A DNA stretch of 64,000 nucleotides from Nocardia mikamii NBRC 108933 (GCF_001613505.1 NZ_BDCM01000003.1:372001-436000), one strand, 5' to 3'. Positions 35,922 through 45,323 are shown, numbered from the stretch's first letter. Translations and numbers: made by a program. Notes: generated by a model not told the origin, from the sequence alone.

Positions 35922-36269
35922 GTGGCCGGTAAACGCGGCGAGCTCGTGCCTCGTCCTCCGAAGAAGATCGAGTACGAGATCCGCTTCGCGACCGCCAATG
36001 CCCGCAAGGGTTGGCAGGATCTCACTGCGACGATTCGGAATCCCTTGGCCGAGGCCTGGGACTTCCTGACGCGAACACCCCTCGCGAAGACACCGACCAA
36101 CTATCCGTTGCGCGGCGACCTCGGCGCGATCACCCGCGGGAATGAGGTCCATGAGCGTTGGCAGCACAAGCCGACACTCAAGGGCACCGCCCGCATTTGG
36201 TTCTTCGTCGAGGACCGCACGGTCTACCTGGAACAGGTACACACCAGCCATCCGAACGAGACAAAGTAG
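35922..36269 (+). CDS. Toxin-like small basic protein (RelE-like fold, tentative)
   Basis: 115 residues from GTG 35922, 2 bp after the antitoxin stop. The sequence has a strand (KKIEYEIRFATANARKGWQDL), a helix, a basic YPLRGDLGAITRG turn, HERWQHKPTLKGTARIWFFV and a final VYLEQVHTSHP. This order of helix, Arg-rich turn and two strands ending in a His is what RelE/ParE-type toxins show, here with the aromatic/His end. It is an inference from fold features; no catalytic residues are proven. Terminator hairpin 53 bp downstream. Confidence 0.65.
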   Translation: MAGKRGELVPRPPKKIEYEIRFATANARKGWQDLTATIRNPLAEAWDFLTRTPLAKTPTNYPLRGDLGAITRGNEVHERWQHKPTLKGTARIWFFVEDRTVYLEQVHTSHPNETK

Positions 36270-36321
36270 GCAGGGCCCCAGAAGCGCATCGGCCGACCTG
36301 AAGCCCAGCTCCGAACGAAGA

Positions 36322-36352
36322 ACCGCCCGATCGGCAGTGCCGGTCGGGCGGT
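36322..36352 (+). terminator. Terminator of the toxin-antitoxin-like operon
   Basis: 14-bp stem ACCGCCCGATCGGC / GCCGGTCGGGCGGT with one T-G pair and a 3-nt loop, 52 bp after the toxin stop. Confidence 0.85.
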
Positions 36353-36396
36353 CGTTCATCCCGGTTCGCAGATGTTCCGGGCGGGGCCTGTCGGCG

Positions 36397-36474
36397 TCAG
36401 TCCGGGAAGCCGGTGGCGAACAGGCCGGCGATCGCGACGGAACAGATGACGGCGATGATCGGGATAATCCACAT
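36397..36474 (-). CDS. 25-residue membrane micropeptide
   Basis: ATG 36474 to TGA 36397. The peptide begins MWIIPIIAVIC and continues SVAIAGLFATGFPD, one membrane-spanning helix with a short acidic tail. A -10-like TAGTCT lies 6 bp before the ATG (36481-36486 on the minus strand) and there is no Shine-Dalgarno, so the message may be leaderless. The upstream DNA holds CTACAAGGTGTAG (36484-36496) and two GTAGTAGGG copies. Family not recognised; size and charge fit small regulatory subunits of membrane complexes, but nothing specific. Confidence 0.5.
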   Translation of the reverse strand: MWIIPIIAVICSVAIAGLFATGFPD

Positions 36475-36483
36475 GCCATCAGA

Positions 36484-36524
36484 CTACAAGGTGTAGTAGG
36501 GAACCACGACATCGCGTAGTAGGG
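36484..36524 (-). promoter_or_regulatory. Possible operator: inverted repeat and paired GTAGTAGGG
   Basis: CTACA-AGG-TGTAG (36484-36496) overlaps the upstream edge of the micropeptide promoter. GTAGTAGGG occurs at 36493-36501 and 36516-36524, 23 bp apart. The 9-mer GCGTAGTAG also occurs before lpqE (62793-62801). Resemblance to CopY/BlaI-type TACAnnTGTA boxes is loose. Confidence 0.4.
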
Positions 36525-36562
36525 CAAACACCCTGGTTGTGGGGTATATCACGCTCGGTCGA

Positions 36563-37012
36563 CTACGTCGGTTCCGCCGTATCCAGGGCGTCCTCGGGCC
36601 CGATCAGGCCCTGCACGATCGCCGCGTACAACACGATGACCAGCACCGGGGCCAGCAGCGGCAGCCACGCCAGCCGTCCCGGAATCAGCGTCGCCAGCAC
36701 CGCCGCCGCCGCGAAACCGAGCGCCCCGACGACCGACGGCAATGTGGTGGGAACCACACCGGCCGGGGCGTGCAGGGTGGCGGTGTTGAGCAGATAGGTG
36801 GTCGCCACCAGACCCGTCCCGGCGGCGGCCAGCGCACCGGTATCGGCCCACGCCAACGCGCCGAGGGCGATCAGCACCGCCAGCACCGCCACCGTGCGGA
36901 ACCGCCAGCCGACGACCACCGCGACGAAAACCGGAATGGCCGCCCACGGCAGCACGATGCCCACCGCGGTGGTCAGCAGCAGCCCGGACAGTACGGCCAG
37001 AAATCTCGTCAT
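36563..37012 (-). CDS. Small multi-pass membrane protein of the MoxR operon
   Basis: 149 residues with 4-5 hydrophobic helices (FLAVLSGLLLTTAVGIVLPW, AAIPVFVAVVVGWRF, TVAVLAVLIALGALAW, VVGALGFAAAAVLATLIPG, LPLLAPVLVIVLYAAIVQ). ATG 37012 overlaps the stop of the DUF58 gene (ATGA). In related actinobacteria small membrane proteins end the MoxR/DUF58/DUF4129 operon; their role is unknown. It is the last gene of a five-gene run with stop-start overlaps or short gaps. Confidence 0.8.
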   Translation of the reverse strand: MTRFLAVLSGLLLTTAVGIVLPWAAIPVFVAVVVGWRFRTVAVLAVLIALGALAWADTGALAAAGTGLVATTYLLNTATLHAPAGVVPTTLPSVVGALGFAAAAVLATLIPGRLAWLPLLAPVLVIVLYAAIVQGLIGPEDALDTAEPT

Positions 37013-38279
37013 CGCTTCACCCGCACCATGCGCCGATGTTCGGGCAGCAGGCGCATCGCCTGGTCGAGGCGAGCCCCCTCGGGCCACGGCACGATATCCA
37101 CACCGACCGTGCCCATGTCGCGGTACATCGCGGTGCGTTCCAACTGCCACATCCGGGCCAGCGTCGGATCCAGCCCGTCCTTGAACGGCGTGCCGCGCAG
37201 CACGTCGACCACCACCACGGCATGTCCGCGTTTGCGCAGGTCGATCAGGGCCAGCGCGAATTCGGTGTCGAGCAGGGTCGAGAACGCGACCACGACCGCG
37301 CCGATCGGTACCGCCGAATGCGGGGCCAGGGTGCCGACATTGGGTATGTGCTCGTCGCCCACGCCGAGCACCGTGTCGATGATGCGATAGAACTGGCGGC
37401 GTCCGATATCGGGCCGCAGCCAGCGCGGTGCGCGGCCCAGGCACACCACGGCGGTACGGTCGCCCGCCTGCAGCGCGGTCTGCGCGACCTGTGCGGCGCC
37501 GCGCACCGTCAGCTCCATCGAATCCGAGGCCGGACCCGGCGCCTGCAACGAGGTATCCACCAGCACAACGACATCCGCGGCGCGATTGGTGAGCCGTTGG
37601 GTGACGTACAACCGGCCGCGACGCGCACTCACCGGCCAGTTGACGATGCGCAATTCGTCACCGGGAGCGTAGGCGCGAATATCGGCGTATTCCACGCCCG
37701 GACCATGCCGGCGGGTCAGATGGGTACCGATCCTTTCCGGAAGTTCGGTGCGCGGCAAGCGCATTCGCTGTGGGTCCGCGATCGGATATACGTAGACCTC
37801 GCCGGCCGCGACACTCGCAGCGGCCTGGGCCAGACCGGCCGGGCTCAACGCCGTCAGCCGCACCGTCACCGGATAGCGGCCCCAGCGCTGCGTGGACAGC
37901 GCCAACCGCAGGCCCGCCGGAGCCGGTCCGGAATCGGAGGACTCCTCCACGCGCACCTCGAGTCCGCTCGCCTCCTCGGGACGGCAGCGCAGCAGCGCGT
38001 GCCCGTGTTCGACGAACGCGGCGACCGGCAGCTCGACCTCCTCGGATTCGAAGCAGCGCAGAATCCCGCCGCCGTCGACCTGAACCCTCGTGCGCGACAC
38101 CTGAATCGGCGCGGTGGCCAGGACGCCGAGCATCGGCGCCGCGAAGACCGCCAGCTGCCACCGATCCAGCATGATCGCCGGCACCAGCGCGACCGCGGCG
38201 GCGACCGCCAGCATGTACACCAGTGGCGCGGGCCGCCAGCGCAGATCGACCTCGCTCGCCGAGGTGGTGTCGCGATGTC

Positions 38280-38283
<4 letters not shown>
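37009..38283 (-). CDS. DUF58 protein (vWA-like), MoxR partner
   Basis: 424 residues. Two N-terminal membrane helices (about 25-70: LVYMLAVAAAVALVPAIML and WQLAVFAAPMLGVLA) are followed by the DUF58 core with YAPGDELRIVNWPVSARRGRLYV and the vWA-like DVVVLVDTSLQ (MIDAS-type D-x-S). ATG 38283 overlaps the MoxR stop by 4 nt. Such proteins are thought to work with MoxR ATPases in assembly or activation of membrane or periplasmic complexes (known association; exact client unknown). Confidence 0.88.
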
Positions 38284-39242
<959 letters not shown>

Positions 39243-39290
39243 ATCCGATCTCGCACTAGTTCCAACCCATTTCACATGTTCGGCAAGGGC

Positions 39291-39794
39291 TCACATGCTC
39301 TGCAAGCGACGTAGAATCTCGTCGAGCGCGGCCCGGCCGGGCGCGCGCGTGTTCTGATCACGCGGCGACGAATTGGCCGGATCCACCCAGCGCCACAGTT
39401 CCGGACCGAACTGCAGCCGGCCGGCGGCCTCGGTGGCCTTGCGGTTCTTCGCGATCCGATGACCGCTGGACAATTCGAACTCCTTGGCCAGCAGCGGGCG
39501 CAGATAGCGATCCCAATCGGCCCGGGTGCCGTCGGCGCGGGTCGCGAGCATCTGTGCCCGCGCCTGCCAGCGGCTCAGCATTTCGGCCGGGCCGTTCTCG
39601 AAGTCGTGGTCGTCGGCGTCGGCACGGTCCCGCGCCCGGGAACGCTCGACCAGGGACCACAGCAGCAGTGCCAGGGCGCCGAGCACCGGCACCCCGGCCA
39701 GGATCGGCAACATCTCGCGCTGGTTGCTCAGGCCGACCAACTCGATCAGCGCGATCATCGCCACCGCGCCGACCACGATCGTCATCCGGGTCAC
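39291..39794 (-). CDS. Membrane protein of the MoxR operon
   Basis: 167 residues from GTG 39794, which overlaps the preceding stop by 4 nt. Two hydrophobic helices (TIVVGAVAMIALIELVGL and EMLPILAGVPVLGALALLLWSL) are followed by a soluble, charged C-terminal half with HDFENGPAEMLSRWQAR and GPELWRWVDPANSSP. Not recognised as a named family, but this position between DUF4129 and MoxR is regular in nocardial operons. The likely role is as membrane anchor or partner of the DUF4129/DUF58 proteins (inference). Confidence 0.78.
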   Translation of the reverse strand: MTRMTIVVGAVAMIALIELVGLSNQREMLPILAGVPVLGALALLLWSLVERSRARDRADADDHDFENGPAEMLSRWQARAQMLATRADGTRADWDRYLRPLLAKEFELSSGHRIAKNRKATEAAGRLQFGPELWRWVDPANSSPRDQNTRAPGRAALDEILRRLQSM

Positions 39795-40729
39795 AGCCGC
39801 GCCCCCTGGAGATCCGCCAGCACTATGCGCAGCAGTTGTTCGGCACGCATGCGCTGCCACTCCAAGATGGAATGCGGGCTGAACCGGGCCTCCTCGAACA
39901 GCGTCACCAGTTCGCGGGCCGAGGCGTCGTGCAGAACGCCGCGGTCGAAGGCGCGCGCCAGCACCTCCGAAGGGGTGTCGGAAATCAGTGGCGCCACCTC
40001 GCGGGCCTGCGCCAGACCGCTCTCCATCGCGACATAGCAGGCGATGATCGCGGCGCGCGCGTCCTTTCCGGAGGCCATCATCGCGGCCAGGCCCATCTCG
40101 GCGACCTGTGCCAGCGAGACCGGCGTCTCGGCGGGTGCGGGCGCGGACGGAACCGCCGGTGCGCCGCGGCCGTCGCGGGCGCCGAAGGCCACCACGCCGA
40201 GACCGAGGATCGCGACCGCCACCAGCACCGCGGCGCACACGCCCACGAACAGCAGGGCGTGGCCGCTCAACTCCGGGGTGCCGGAGAACGGCTGGGTGGT
40301 CGGCGGCGCGGTCGTTTCGGCCGGCTGTGCGGTAGCGGGCGGATTCGAACGCGGCGCCGGAGCTTCCTCGCGGCCGCCGGCGAGCAGATATATCGCCCAC
40401 ACGATCGCGGTCAGCACGGCCGCTACGGCGGTGCCGATGACTATCACGATCCCGAACCGGCTCAATCGGAACGGCTGGCGCCGACGGTCACGGTCGACCT
40501 CGGCCATCGCCAGCGGCAGGTGGTGCTGGCTGGTCAGTACCCCGGCCAGCAGGATCACCACCGATACCAGCGACAGCACCGGCATGAGTGCCACCGTCAC
40601 CGCCGAGGGCGGGGACGGTGCATGCGGGCCGCCGGTGCCCGGCAGGTATCCGCGCAGCGCGAAGACGACGCACGCCATCAGTGCGATCAGCCCGATCGCG
40701 CGTGGTATCGCCGTTCTCACCCCGGCCAC
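39791..40729 (-). CDS. DUF4129 membrane protein
   Basis: 312 residues. Three or four membrane segments (AIPRAIGLIALMACVVFALRG, VTVALMPVLSLVSVVILLAG, IVIVIGTAVAAVLTAIVWAI, ALLFVGVCAAVLVAVAILGLGV) and a Pro-rich loop precede the C-terminal DUF4129 domain with YVAMESGLAQ, DTPSEVLARAF and ASARELVTLFEEARFS. First gene of the DUF4129-membrane-MoxR-DUF58-membrane operon. The start is uncertain: GTG 40729 is used, GTG 40720 has better spacing to GGGAGAGG, and the frame is open to 40762. A transglutaminase gene, common in such operons, is absent. Confidence 0.85.
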   Translation of the reverse strand: MAGVRTAIPRAIGLIALMACVVFALRGYLPGTGGPHAPSPPSAVTVALMPVLSLVSVVILLAGVLTSQHHLPLAMAEVDRDRRRQPFRLSRFGIVIVIGTAVAAVLTAIVWAIYLLAGGREEAPAPRSNPPATAQPAETTAPPTTQPFSGTPELSGHALLFVGVCAAVLVAVAILGLGVVAFGARDGRGAPAVPSAPAPAETPVSLAQVAEMGLAAMMASGKDARAAIIACYVAMESGLAQAREVAPLISDTPSEVLARAFDRGVLHDASARELVTLFEEARFSPHSILEWQRMRAEQLLRIVLADLQGARL

Positions 40730-40807
40730 GGGCCTCTCCCAGAAAACATCCGAACTGCACAAACAGGCACATCGTTACATGCCGAACGGTCCGTGAGGAG
40801 GGAAATC

Positions 40808-40846
40808 GTGACACCGGACGGTGACCGGTTCGGTCTATGCCCCTAG
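40808..40846 (+). CDS. 12-codon leader-like ORF with strong ribosome site
   Basis: GTG 40808 to TAG 40846 encodes MTPDGDRFGLCP after a textbook GAGGAGGG (40795-40802) with 5-nt spacing. A possible -10 TTACAT is at 40775-40780. It lies on the strand opposite to both neighbouring genes, in the 216-bp gap before the AFG1-type ATPase stop. No downstream gene on this strand follows closely, so its use is unknown. Confidence 0.3.
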   Translation: MTPDGDRFGLCP

Positions 40847-40945
40847 CCGCCAGTTGACAGCCGGCGAAACTGTGACCGGGAACAGCAAATGACCTCGTTT
40901 CCGGCAGATCCGTCCAAACGCATGCACTTCACTTCGGCGGACCCC

Positions 40946-42004
40946 TCACGACGGGGCGGCCGCCATGCTTCCCGCCGACCCGGCCGCTTGCCCGACGCTC
41001 ACCGGGCGAGCGCCGGGCAAGCGGCCCAGCCGGCTCGCGGTGCGTTCGAGATCCGGGACGTCGGCAACGTCGCGGACCAACTCCGGCAGCGGAACCTCGG
41101 TGTAGAGGGTGAGGGGCAGATCGGCGTCGTAGAGCACGTCGACCAGGTTGACCAGGCGCGTCACCGCATCGACCCGAACCCGCCGCAGTGGCGGCACCGC
41201 GCACACGACCCAGCGCCGGTAGGTGTGGGTGAGGGCCAGAAAGTCGATGGCCGACAAGGGCTTCCCGCAGATTTCGTCGAAATCGATGACCAGCTGGTCC
41301 GCCTCCGCCGCCCTCGCCCGCAACAGGAGATGGGCGATCGGCACCGCGGCCGGCCGGTCGGCACCGGGCCGGTGCCCGCGGACGTAGCGCCCGCTCGCGA
41401 ATCCGGTCCGATCACAGGTCCGGTCCGGGTACCCGCGAGCGCGGTAATCCTGCGGTCCGTCGACCGCGACCACGGCCAGATGGGCGCGCAGCAGCGCGAT
41501 GGCGGGCTCGAATTTCGCGTGATGCAGCGGATTGGGCAGCAGCTGCTCGGGTGGATAGTTCGAGGTCGCCACCAGCACGATGCGGCGCGCGAACAGTGCC
41601 TGGAGCAGGCGGGTCAGCAGTACGGCGTCGCCGACGTCGTGAACGTGGAATTCGTCGAAACAGATCAGTTCGGTGTCGCCGAGCAGTGCGTCCAGCGCGG
41701 CCGGCAGACCGCCGGATTCGGCGATCGCGGTATGGAGCCGGGCGAAGAACTGATGAAAGTGGAAGCGGCACTTACGTTTCGAATCCACCCGCGCGAAGAA
41801 CTCGTCCATGAGCATCGTCTTGCCGCGGCCGGGACGACCGTGCAGGTACACCCCGCGCGGGACGGGCCGCGAGAGTGCCGACGGCAGGGCATGCGAACCG
41901 AAGCCGCGCGAAAATGCCCAGCGACGCCGACTCCATCGCCTGGCCACCGTGGCCAGGGCCGCCGCGGCAGTGCGCTGATCGTCATCGAGAACCGGTCCGT
42001 CCAC
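40946..42004 (-). CDS. AFG1/ZapE-type ATPase
   Basis: 352 residues. The Walker A motif GRPGRGKT is at residues 56-63 and Walker B ICFDEFHVHDVGDA near 120-133, followed by SNYPPEQLLPNPLHH, all hallmarks of AFG1-like P-loop ATPases (E. coli ZapE/yeast Afg1), linked to cell division under stress and to protein quality control. GTG 42004 is selected because AGGAGG (42014-42019) sits 9 bp upstream; GTG 42013 touches it. The gene is divergent from a TetR gene across a pair of identical operators, so its expression is probably induced by the TetR ligand, an unusual feature for this family. Confidence 0.85.
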   Translation of the reverse strand: MDGPVLDDDQRTAAAALATVARRWSRRRWAFSRGFGSHALPSALSRPVPRGVYLHGRPGRGKTMLMDEFFARVDSKRKCRFHFHQFFARLHTAIAESGGLPAALDALLGDTELICFDEFHVHDVGDAVLLTRLLQALFARRIVLVATSNYPPEQLLPNPLHHAKFEPAIALLRAHLAVVAVDGPQDYRARGYPDRTCDRTGFASGRYVRGHRPGADRPAAVPIAHLLLRARAAEADQLVIDFDEICGKPLSAIDFLALTHTYRRWVVCAVPPLRRVRVDAVTRLVNLVDVLYDADLPLTLYTEVPLPELVRDVADVPDLERTASRLGRLPGARPVSVGQAAGSAGSMAAAPS

Positions 42005-42024
42005 GATCTCCACCCTCCTGAGGG

Positions 42025-42059
42025 CTCTACACCTGTAGAGCACCTCTACACTTGTAGAG
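42025..42059. promoter_or_regulatory. Double TetR operator
   Basis: Two palindromes of the form CTCTACA-NN-TGTAGAG (42025-42040 and 42044-42059), separated by CAC, period 19 bp, lie between the ATPase start (42004) and the TetR start (42092). Confidence 0.85.
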
Positions 42060-42091
42060 GATGATCGGGCGCGAGACGAGAGAAGGTGACG

Positions 42092-42697
42092 ATGTCCACA
42101 CCACGTCCGGCGGGTGATGTGCGGGTCGCGGACCGGCGCGAGCTCATCATCGGCACGGCGATCGACCTGATCGCTCGCGCGGGGCTGCGGGCGCTGACTC
42201 ATCGGGCCCTCGATACCGAGGCCGGCCTACCGCCCGGTTCGACCTCGTACTACTTCCGCACCAAGCGCGCACTCGTCGAGGCCATCGTGGACGCGATCAC
42301 CGAGCGGTCGCGCACCGATTTCCGCGCCGCGGACCTGCCTGCCACCGACCCGGACCACATCGCCGCCGCGGTGGCCGCGTGGCTGGACGACCTACTGGCA
42401 CAACGCCGTAACCATCTGATCGCCCGCCACATGCTGATCACCGACCTACTCGGCGACCCCGACCTGCATCCCCGCCTGGTCGCGAGTCTGTTCTCCCATT
42501 CGCACGCCCGTGAGCTGTTCCGCGTGCTGGGCGCCACCGACCCCGACACGGCCGCGTCCGATTACATCGCCGTCATCGAGGGCTTGGTCTTCGACCGATT
42601 CGCCGGTGCGCGAACAGGTTCGGCGGCCGGAACAGCGCGGAGTGTCGAACAGCTGGCCCGCCCGCTACGAGCACAACTACGCGCGGGGGCCGGATAG
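42092..42697 (+). CDS. TetR-family regulator
   Basis: 201 residues from ATG 42092, which has GAGAAGG upstream; a GTG two codons earlier is possible. The helix-turn-helix is ELIIGTAIDLIARAGLRALTHRALDTEAGLPPGSTSYYF, followed by the usual RTKRALVEAIVDAI. The C-terminal half resembles the TetR_C domain with LIARHMLITDLLGDPDLH and YIAVIEGLVFDRFAG. Two identical operators lie between this gene and the ATPase gene, so it likely represses both. Ligand unknown. The gene ends 69 bp before the stop of the convergent ltp2. Confidence 0.9.
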   Translation: MSTPRPAGDVRVADRRELIIGTAIDLIARAGLRALTHRALDTEAGLPPGSTSYYFRTKRALVEAIVDAITERSRTDFRAADLPATDPDHIAAAVAAWLDDLLAQRRNHLIARHMLITDLLGDPDLHPRLVASLFSHSHARELFRVLGATDPDTAASDYIAVIEGLVFDRFAGARTGSAAGTARSVEQLARPLRAQLRAGAG

Positions 42698-42765
42698 CCG
42701 CCGTGGCGGGCCCCGGTCGGGTGAGGCCCGATCTTTTCGTAGTTCATGCCCCACGGGCGCCCGGA

Positions 42766-43941
42766 TCAGGCCGCGGTCAGCACCAGCCCGGAGGTCGGCA
42801 CGCCGGTGCCGGCGGTGACGACGATGTTCTCCAGGCCCTCGACCTGATTCACCGAGTTGCCGCGAATCTGGCGCACCCCCTCGGCGATGCCGTTCATTCC
42901 GTGGATGTAGGCCTCACCCAGCTGGCCGCCGTGGGTGTTGAGCGGCAGCCGGCCGCCGATTTCGATCGCCCCGTCGGCGACGAAATCCTTACCCTCGCCG
43001 CGACCGCAGAAGCCCAGCTCCTCGAGCTGCATGAGCACGAACGGGGTGAAGTGGTCGTAGAGAATGGCCGCCTGCATATCGTCGGGCCGCAACTCGCTCT
43101 GCGCCCACAGCTGGTCACCCACCAGGCCCATTTCCGGCAGGCCGGTCAGGGCGTCGCGGTAATAGCTGGTCATCACGTACTGGTCCGCGCCGGAACCCTG
43201 GGCGGCACCGGCGATCAGCGCGGGCTTGTTCGGCAGGTCCCGGGCGCGCTCGGCGCTGGTGACCACGATGGCCACCCCGCCGTCGGTCTCCTGGCAGCAA
43301 TCCAGCAGATGCAACGGTTCCGCGATCCAGCGCGAGGCCTGGTGATCGTCCAGCGTGATCGGCTTGCCGTAGAAGTGGGCCGCCGGATTCACCGCGGCGT
43401 GCTTGCGGTCGGCGACCGCCACCCGGCCGAAATCCGCACTGCTCGCGCCGTATACGTGCATATAGCGCCGGGCCACCATGGCGACCTGCGCGGCCGGAGT
43501 GCCCAGGCCGTGCGTATAGGAGAACGCGTTGTCCACTCCGGACGAGCTGGGATTGCCGGTCGCGAGATGAGTCGCGAACTGCCCGAAGCGATTTCCGGAC
43601 CGCTCGTTGAACGCGCGGTAGGCCACCACGACATCCGCGACTCCGGTGGCGACCGCCATCGCGGCCTGCTGCACGGTCGCGGCCGCCGCGCCGCCGCCGA
43701 ACGGGATGTTGCTGAAGAACTTCAGGCTCGGGATACCGGTGGCCCGCGCGACCGCGGCCTGGGTGTTGGTATCCATCGTGAAGGTCGTCAGTCCGTCCAC
43801 ATCGGCGGGGCTCAGCCCCGCGTCCGCGAGGGCGGCGGTGACGGCCTCGGCGGCGAGACGCAGTTCGCTGCGGCCGGAGTCCTTGGAGAAATCGGTGGCG
43901 CCGATGCCGACGATGGCGGCGCGGCGGCTCAGACCCGTCAC
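42766..43941 (-). CDS. ltp2: Ltp2, thiolase-like retro-aldolase of side-chain degradation
   Basis: 391-residue thiolase-superfamily protein of the lipid-transfer type. IVGIGATDFSKDSGRSELRLAAEA opens the fold, and the C-terminal HGGQLGEAYIHGMNGIAEGVRQIRG is the thiolase-like CoA loop region, but the nucleophile position of a biosynthetic or degradative thiolase is not conserved. M. tuberculosis Ltp2 (Rv3540c) is an aldolase that splits the 17-hydroxy-C22-CoA intermediate to androstenedione and propionyl-CoA, needing the DUF35 part of ChsH2. GTG 43941 overlaps chsH1 by 4 nt (GTGA). It is the last gene of the operon. Confidence 0.93.
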   Translation of the reverse strand: MTGLSRRAAIVGIGATDFSKDSGRSELRLAAEAVTAALADAGLSPADVDGLTTFTMDTNTQAAVARATGIPSLKFFSNIPFGGGAAAATVQQAAMAVATGVADVVVAYRAFNERSGNRFGQFATHLATGNPSSSGVDNAFSYTHGLGTPAAQVAMVARRYMHVYGASSADFGRVAVADRKHAAVNPAAHFYGKPITLDDHQASRWIAEPLHLLDCCQETDGGVAIVVTSAERARDLPNKPALIAGAAQGSGADQYVMTSYYRDALTGLPEMGLVGDQLWAQSELRPDDMQAAILYDHFTPFVLMQLEELGFCGRGEGKDFVADGAIEIGGRLPLNTHGGQLGEAYIHGMNGIAEGVRQIRGNSVNQVEGLENIVVTAGTGVPTSGLVLTAA

Positions 43942-44357
43942 TGGCGTGCCTCCTGCAGGGAGATAACGGCTTTCGCCGTGATGTGGTCGCCGAGGCTGTC
44001 CTTGCCGACCACCTCGATGGTGATGTCCGCGCCGTCCACGGCCGCCACGGTTCCGCTGAGCGTCAGGGTGTCACCCGCGTACAGCGGCACACCCAGGCGC
44101 AGGGCGACGGATTTCACGACCGCCCCCGGCCCCGCCCAATCGGTGACGAATCGCTGCACCAGGCCGGTGTCGGTGAGGATGTTGACGAAGATGTCCTTGG
44201 ACCCGCGCTCGACGGCCTTGTCGCGGTCGTGGTGCACGTCCTGGAAGTCGCGGGTGGCCAGCGCGGTGGCGACCACGAAGGTCGGGTCGGCGTGAATCAC
44301 CAACTCGGGCAGAGTGGTTCCGACCCGCACGGCGGCGGGCTGAATCGTGGAGGTCAT
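43938..44357 (-). CDS. chsH1: ChsH1, MaoC-like subunit of the steroid enoyl-CoA hydratase
   Basis: 139-residue single hot-dog protein. The hydratase motif appears as ATRDFQDVHHDRDKAVERG, with Asp and His at the catalytic positions, followed by FVNILTDTGL; the end is VGKDSLGDHITAKAVISL. In M. tuberculosis ChsH1 (Rv3541c) forms a heterotetramer with ChsH2 and hydrates the 17(20)-ene of the C22 side-chain CoA ester. ATG 44357 overlaps the chsH2 stop by 4 nt, and the stop overlaps ltp2, so all three are co-translated. Confidence 0.92.
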   Translation of the reverse strand: MTSTIQPAAVRVGTTLPELVIHADPTFVVATALATRDFQDVHHDRDKAVERGSKDIFVNILTDTGLVQRFVTDWAGPGAVVKSVALRLGVPLYAGDTLTLSGTVAAVDGADITIEVVGKDSLGDHITAKAVISLQEARQ

Positions 44358-45313
44358 CGCACGGCCTTCCAGTAGGGCACGGTGTTGTCGTCGTCGAGCT
44401 GCTGGAAGCCCACTTCGACGGGCAGCCCCACCTCGACCTCGGCGGGGTCGATGCCGCGCAGCTCGCCGAGCATGCGCACACCCTCCTCGAGTTCGACCAG
44501 GGCGACGACATACGGCACCTGCCGGCCGGGCACCTTCGGCGCGTGGTGCACCACGAAACTGAAGACGGTGCCGCGGCCGGAGGCCACCACGTAGTCGGAC
44601 TGTTCGGTGTGGTCCTTCCACAGCGCCGGAACCGGCGGATGCTGCAGCGTCCCGTCCGGCCGGCGTTGGATCCGCAGCTCGCCGAGTTTCGTTCCGTCCC
44701 AGAAGAATTCGGTGTCCTTCGACACGGTGGGCCGGACCCGCTTCGCCAGGTCCTCCGCCGACACCTCTCCCGGGGCCGCGGCCGGCTTCGCCGTACCGGG
44801 GGCGAATTTCAACATGCGGAACAGCATCTCGGTGACCGGCTCGTCATCGACGTACCAGGTCAGCAGGTAGGTGGCGAACCAGCCCTCACCGAGTCCGGTG
44901 CGCTTGGGCCCCACCAGTTCTCGCAGTCTGGTGCGTGCCACCGGCCGCTCGCCGAGGCGTAGGTAGCGGTGGTAGGTCTGCTCACAGTTGGTCGCCACCA
45001 CCGAGGTGTAACCGGCGGCGTCGAGCAGATCGTTGACCGCGTTCATCGGATCGTCGGCGGGCCGAGATCCGTGCAGGCCGGGCATGGTCCACACCTGGGC
45101 CATGGCCGGCGGCGCGACGATGCCGGGATGTCCGGCGGCGCGGGCGGCCTCGTCGTCGACGTAGATCGGGTTGGCGTCGCCCAGCGCCTCGACCCAGTTG
45201 TTGATCATCGGCTGGTTCACCGGGTCGCGGCCGAGGCGCGGAGCGGATTCGCCCAGCTGCTGGATCTTCTCGCCGGCGGCGAGGATCTCTTCCGCCGTCA
45301 TGGTTTCCGACAC
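44354..45313 (-). CDS. chsH2: ChsH2, MaoC-DUF35 hydratase subunit
   Basis: 319 residues with two parts. The N-terminal MaoC-like part (about 1-180) includes PMINNWVEALGDANPIYVDD and HPGIVAPPAMAQVWTMPG; the C-terminal DUF35 part (about 200-319) is an OB-fold type segment with VPYVVALVELEEGVRMLG. The latter docks Ltp2 in M. tuberculosis (Rv3542c). The zinc-ribbon cysteines often found before DUF35 are not seen, which is normal for this branch. It follows fadE29 by 10 bp. Start ATG 45313. Confidence 0.92.
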   Translation of the reverse strand: MSETMTAEEILAAGEKIQQLGESAPRLGRDPVNQPMINNWVEALGDANPIYVDDEAARAAGHPGIVAPPAMAQVWTMPGLHGSRPADDPMNAVNDLLDAAGYTSVVATNCEQTYHRYLRLGERPVARTRLRELVGPKRTGLGEGWFATYLLTWYVDDEPVTEMLFRMLKFAPGTAKPAAAPGEVSAEDLAKRVRPTVSKDTEFFWDGTKLGELRIQRRPDGTLQHPPVPALWKDHTEQSDYVVASGRGTVFSFVVHHAPKVPGRQVPYVVALVELEEGVRMLGELRGIDPAEVEVGLPVEVGFQQLDDDNTVPYWKAVR

Positions 45314-45323
45314 GCGAAAACTC

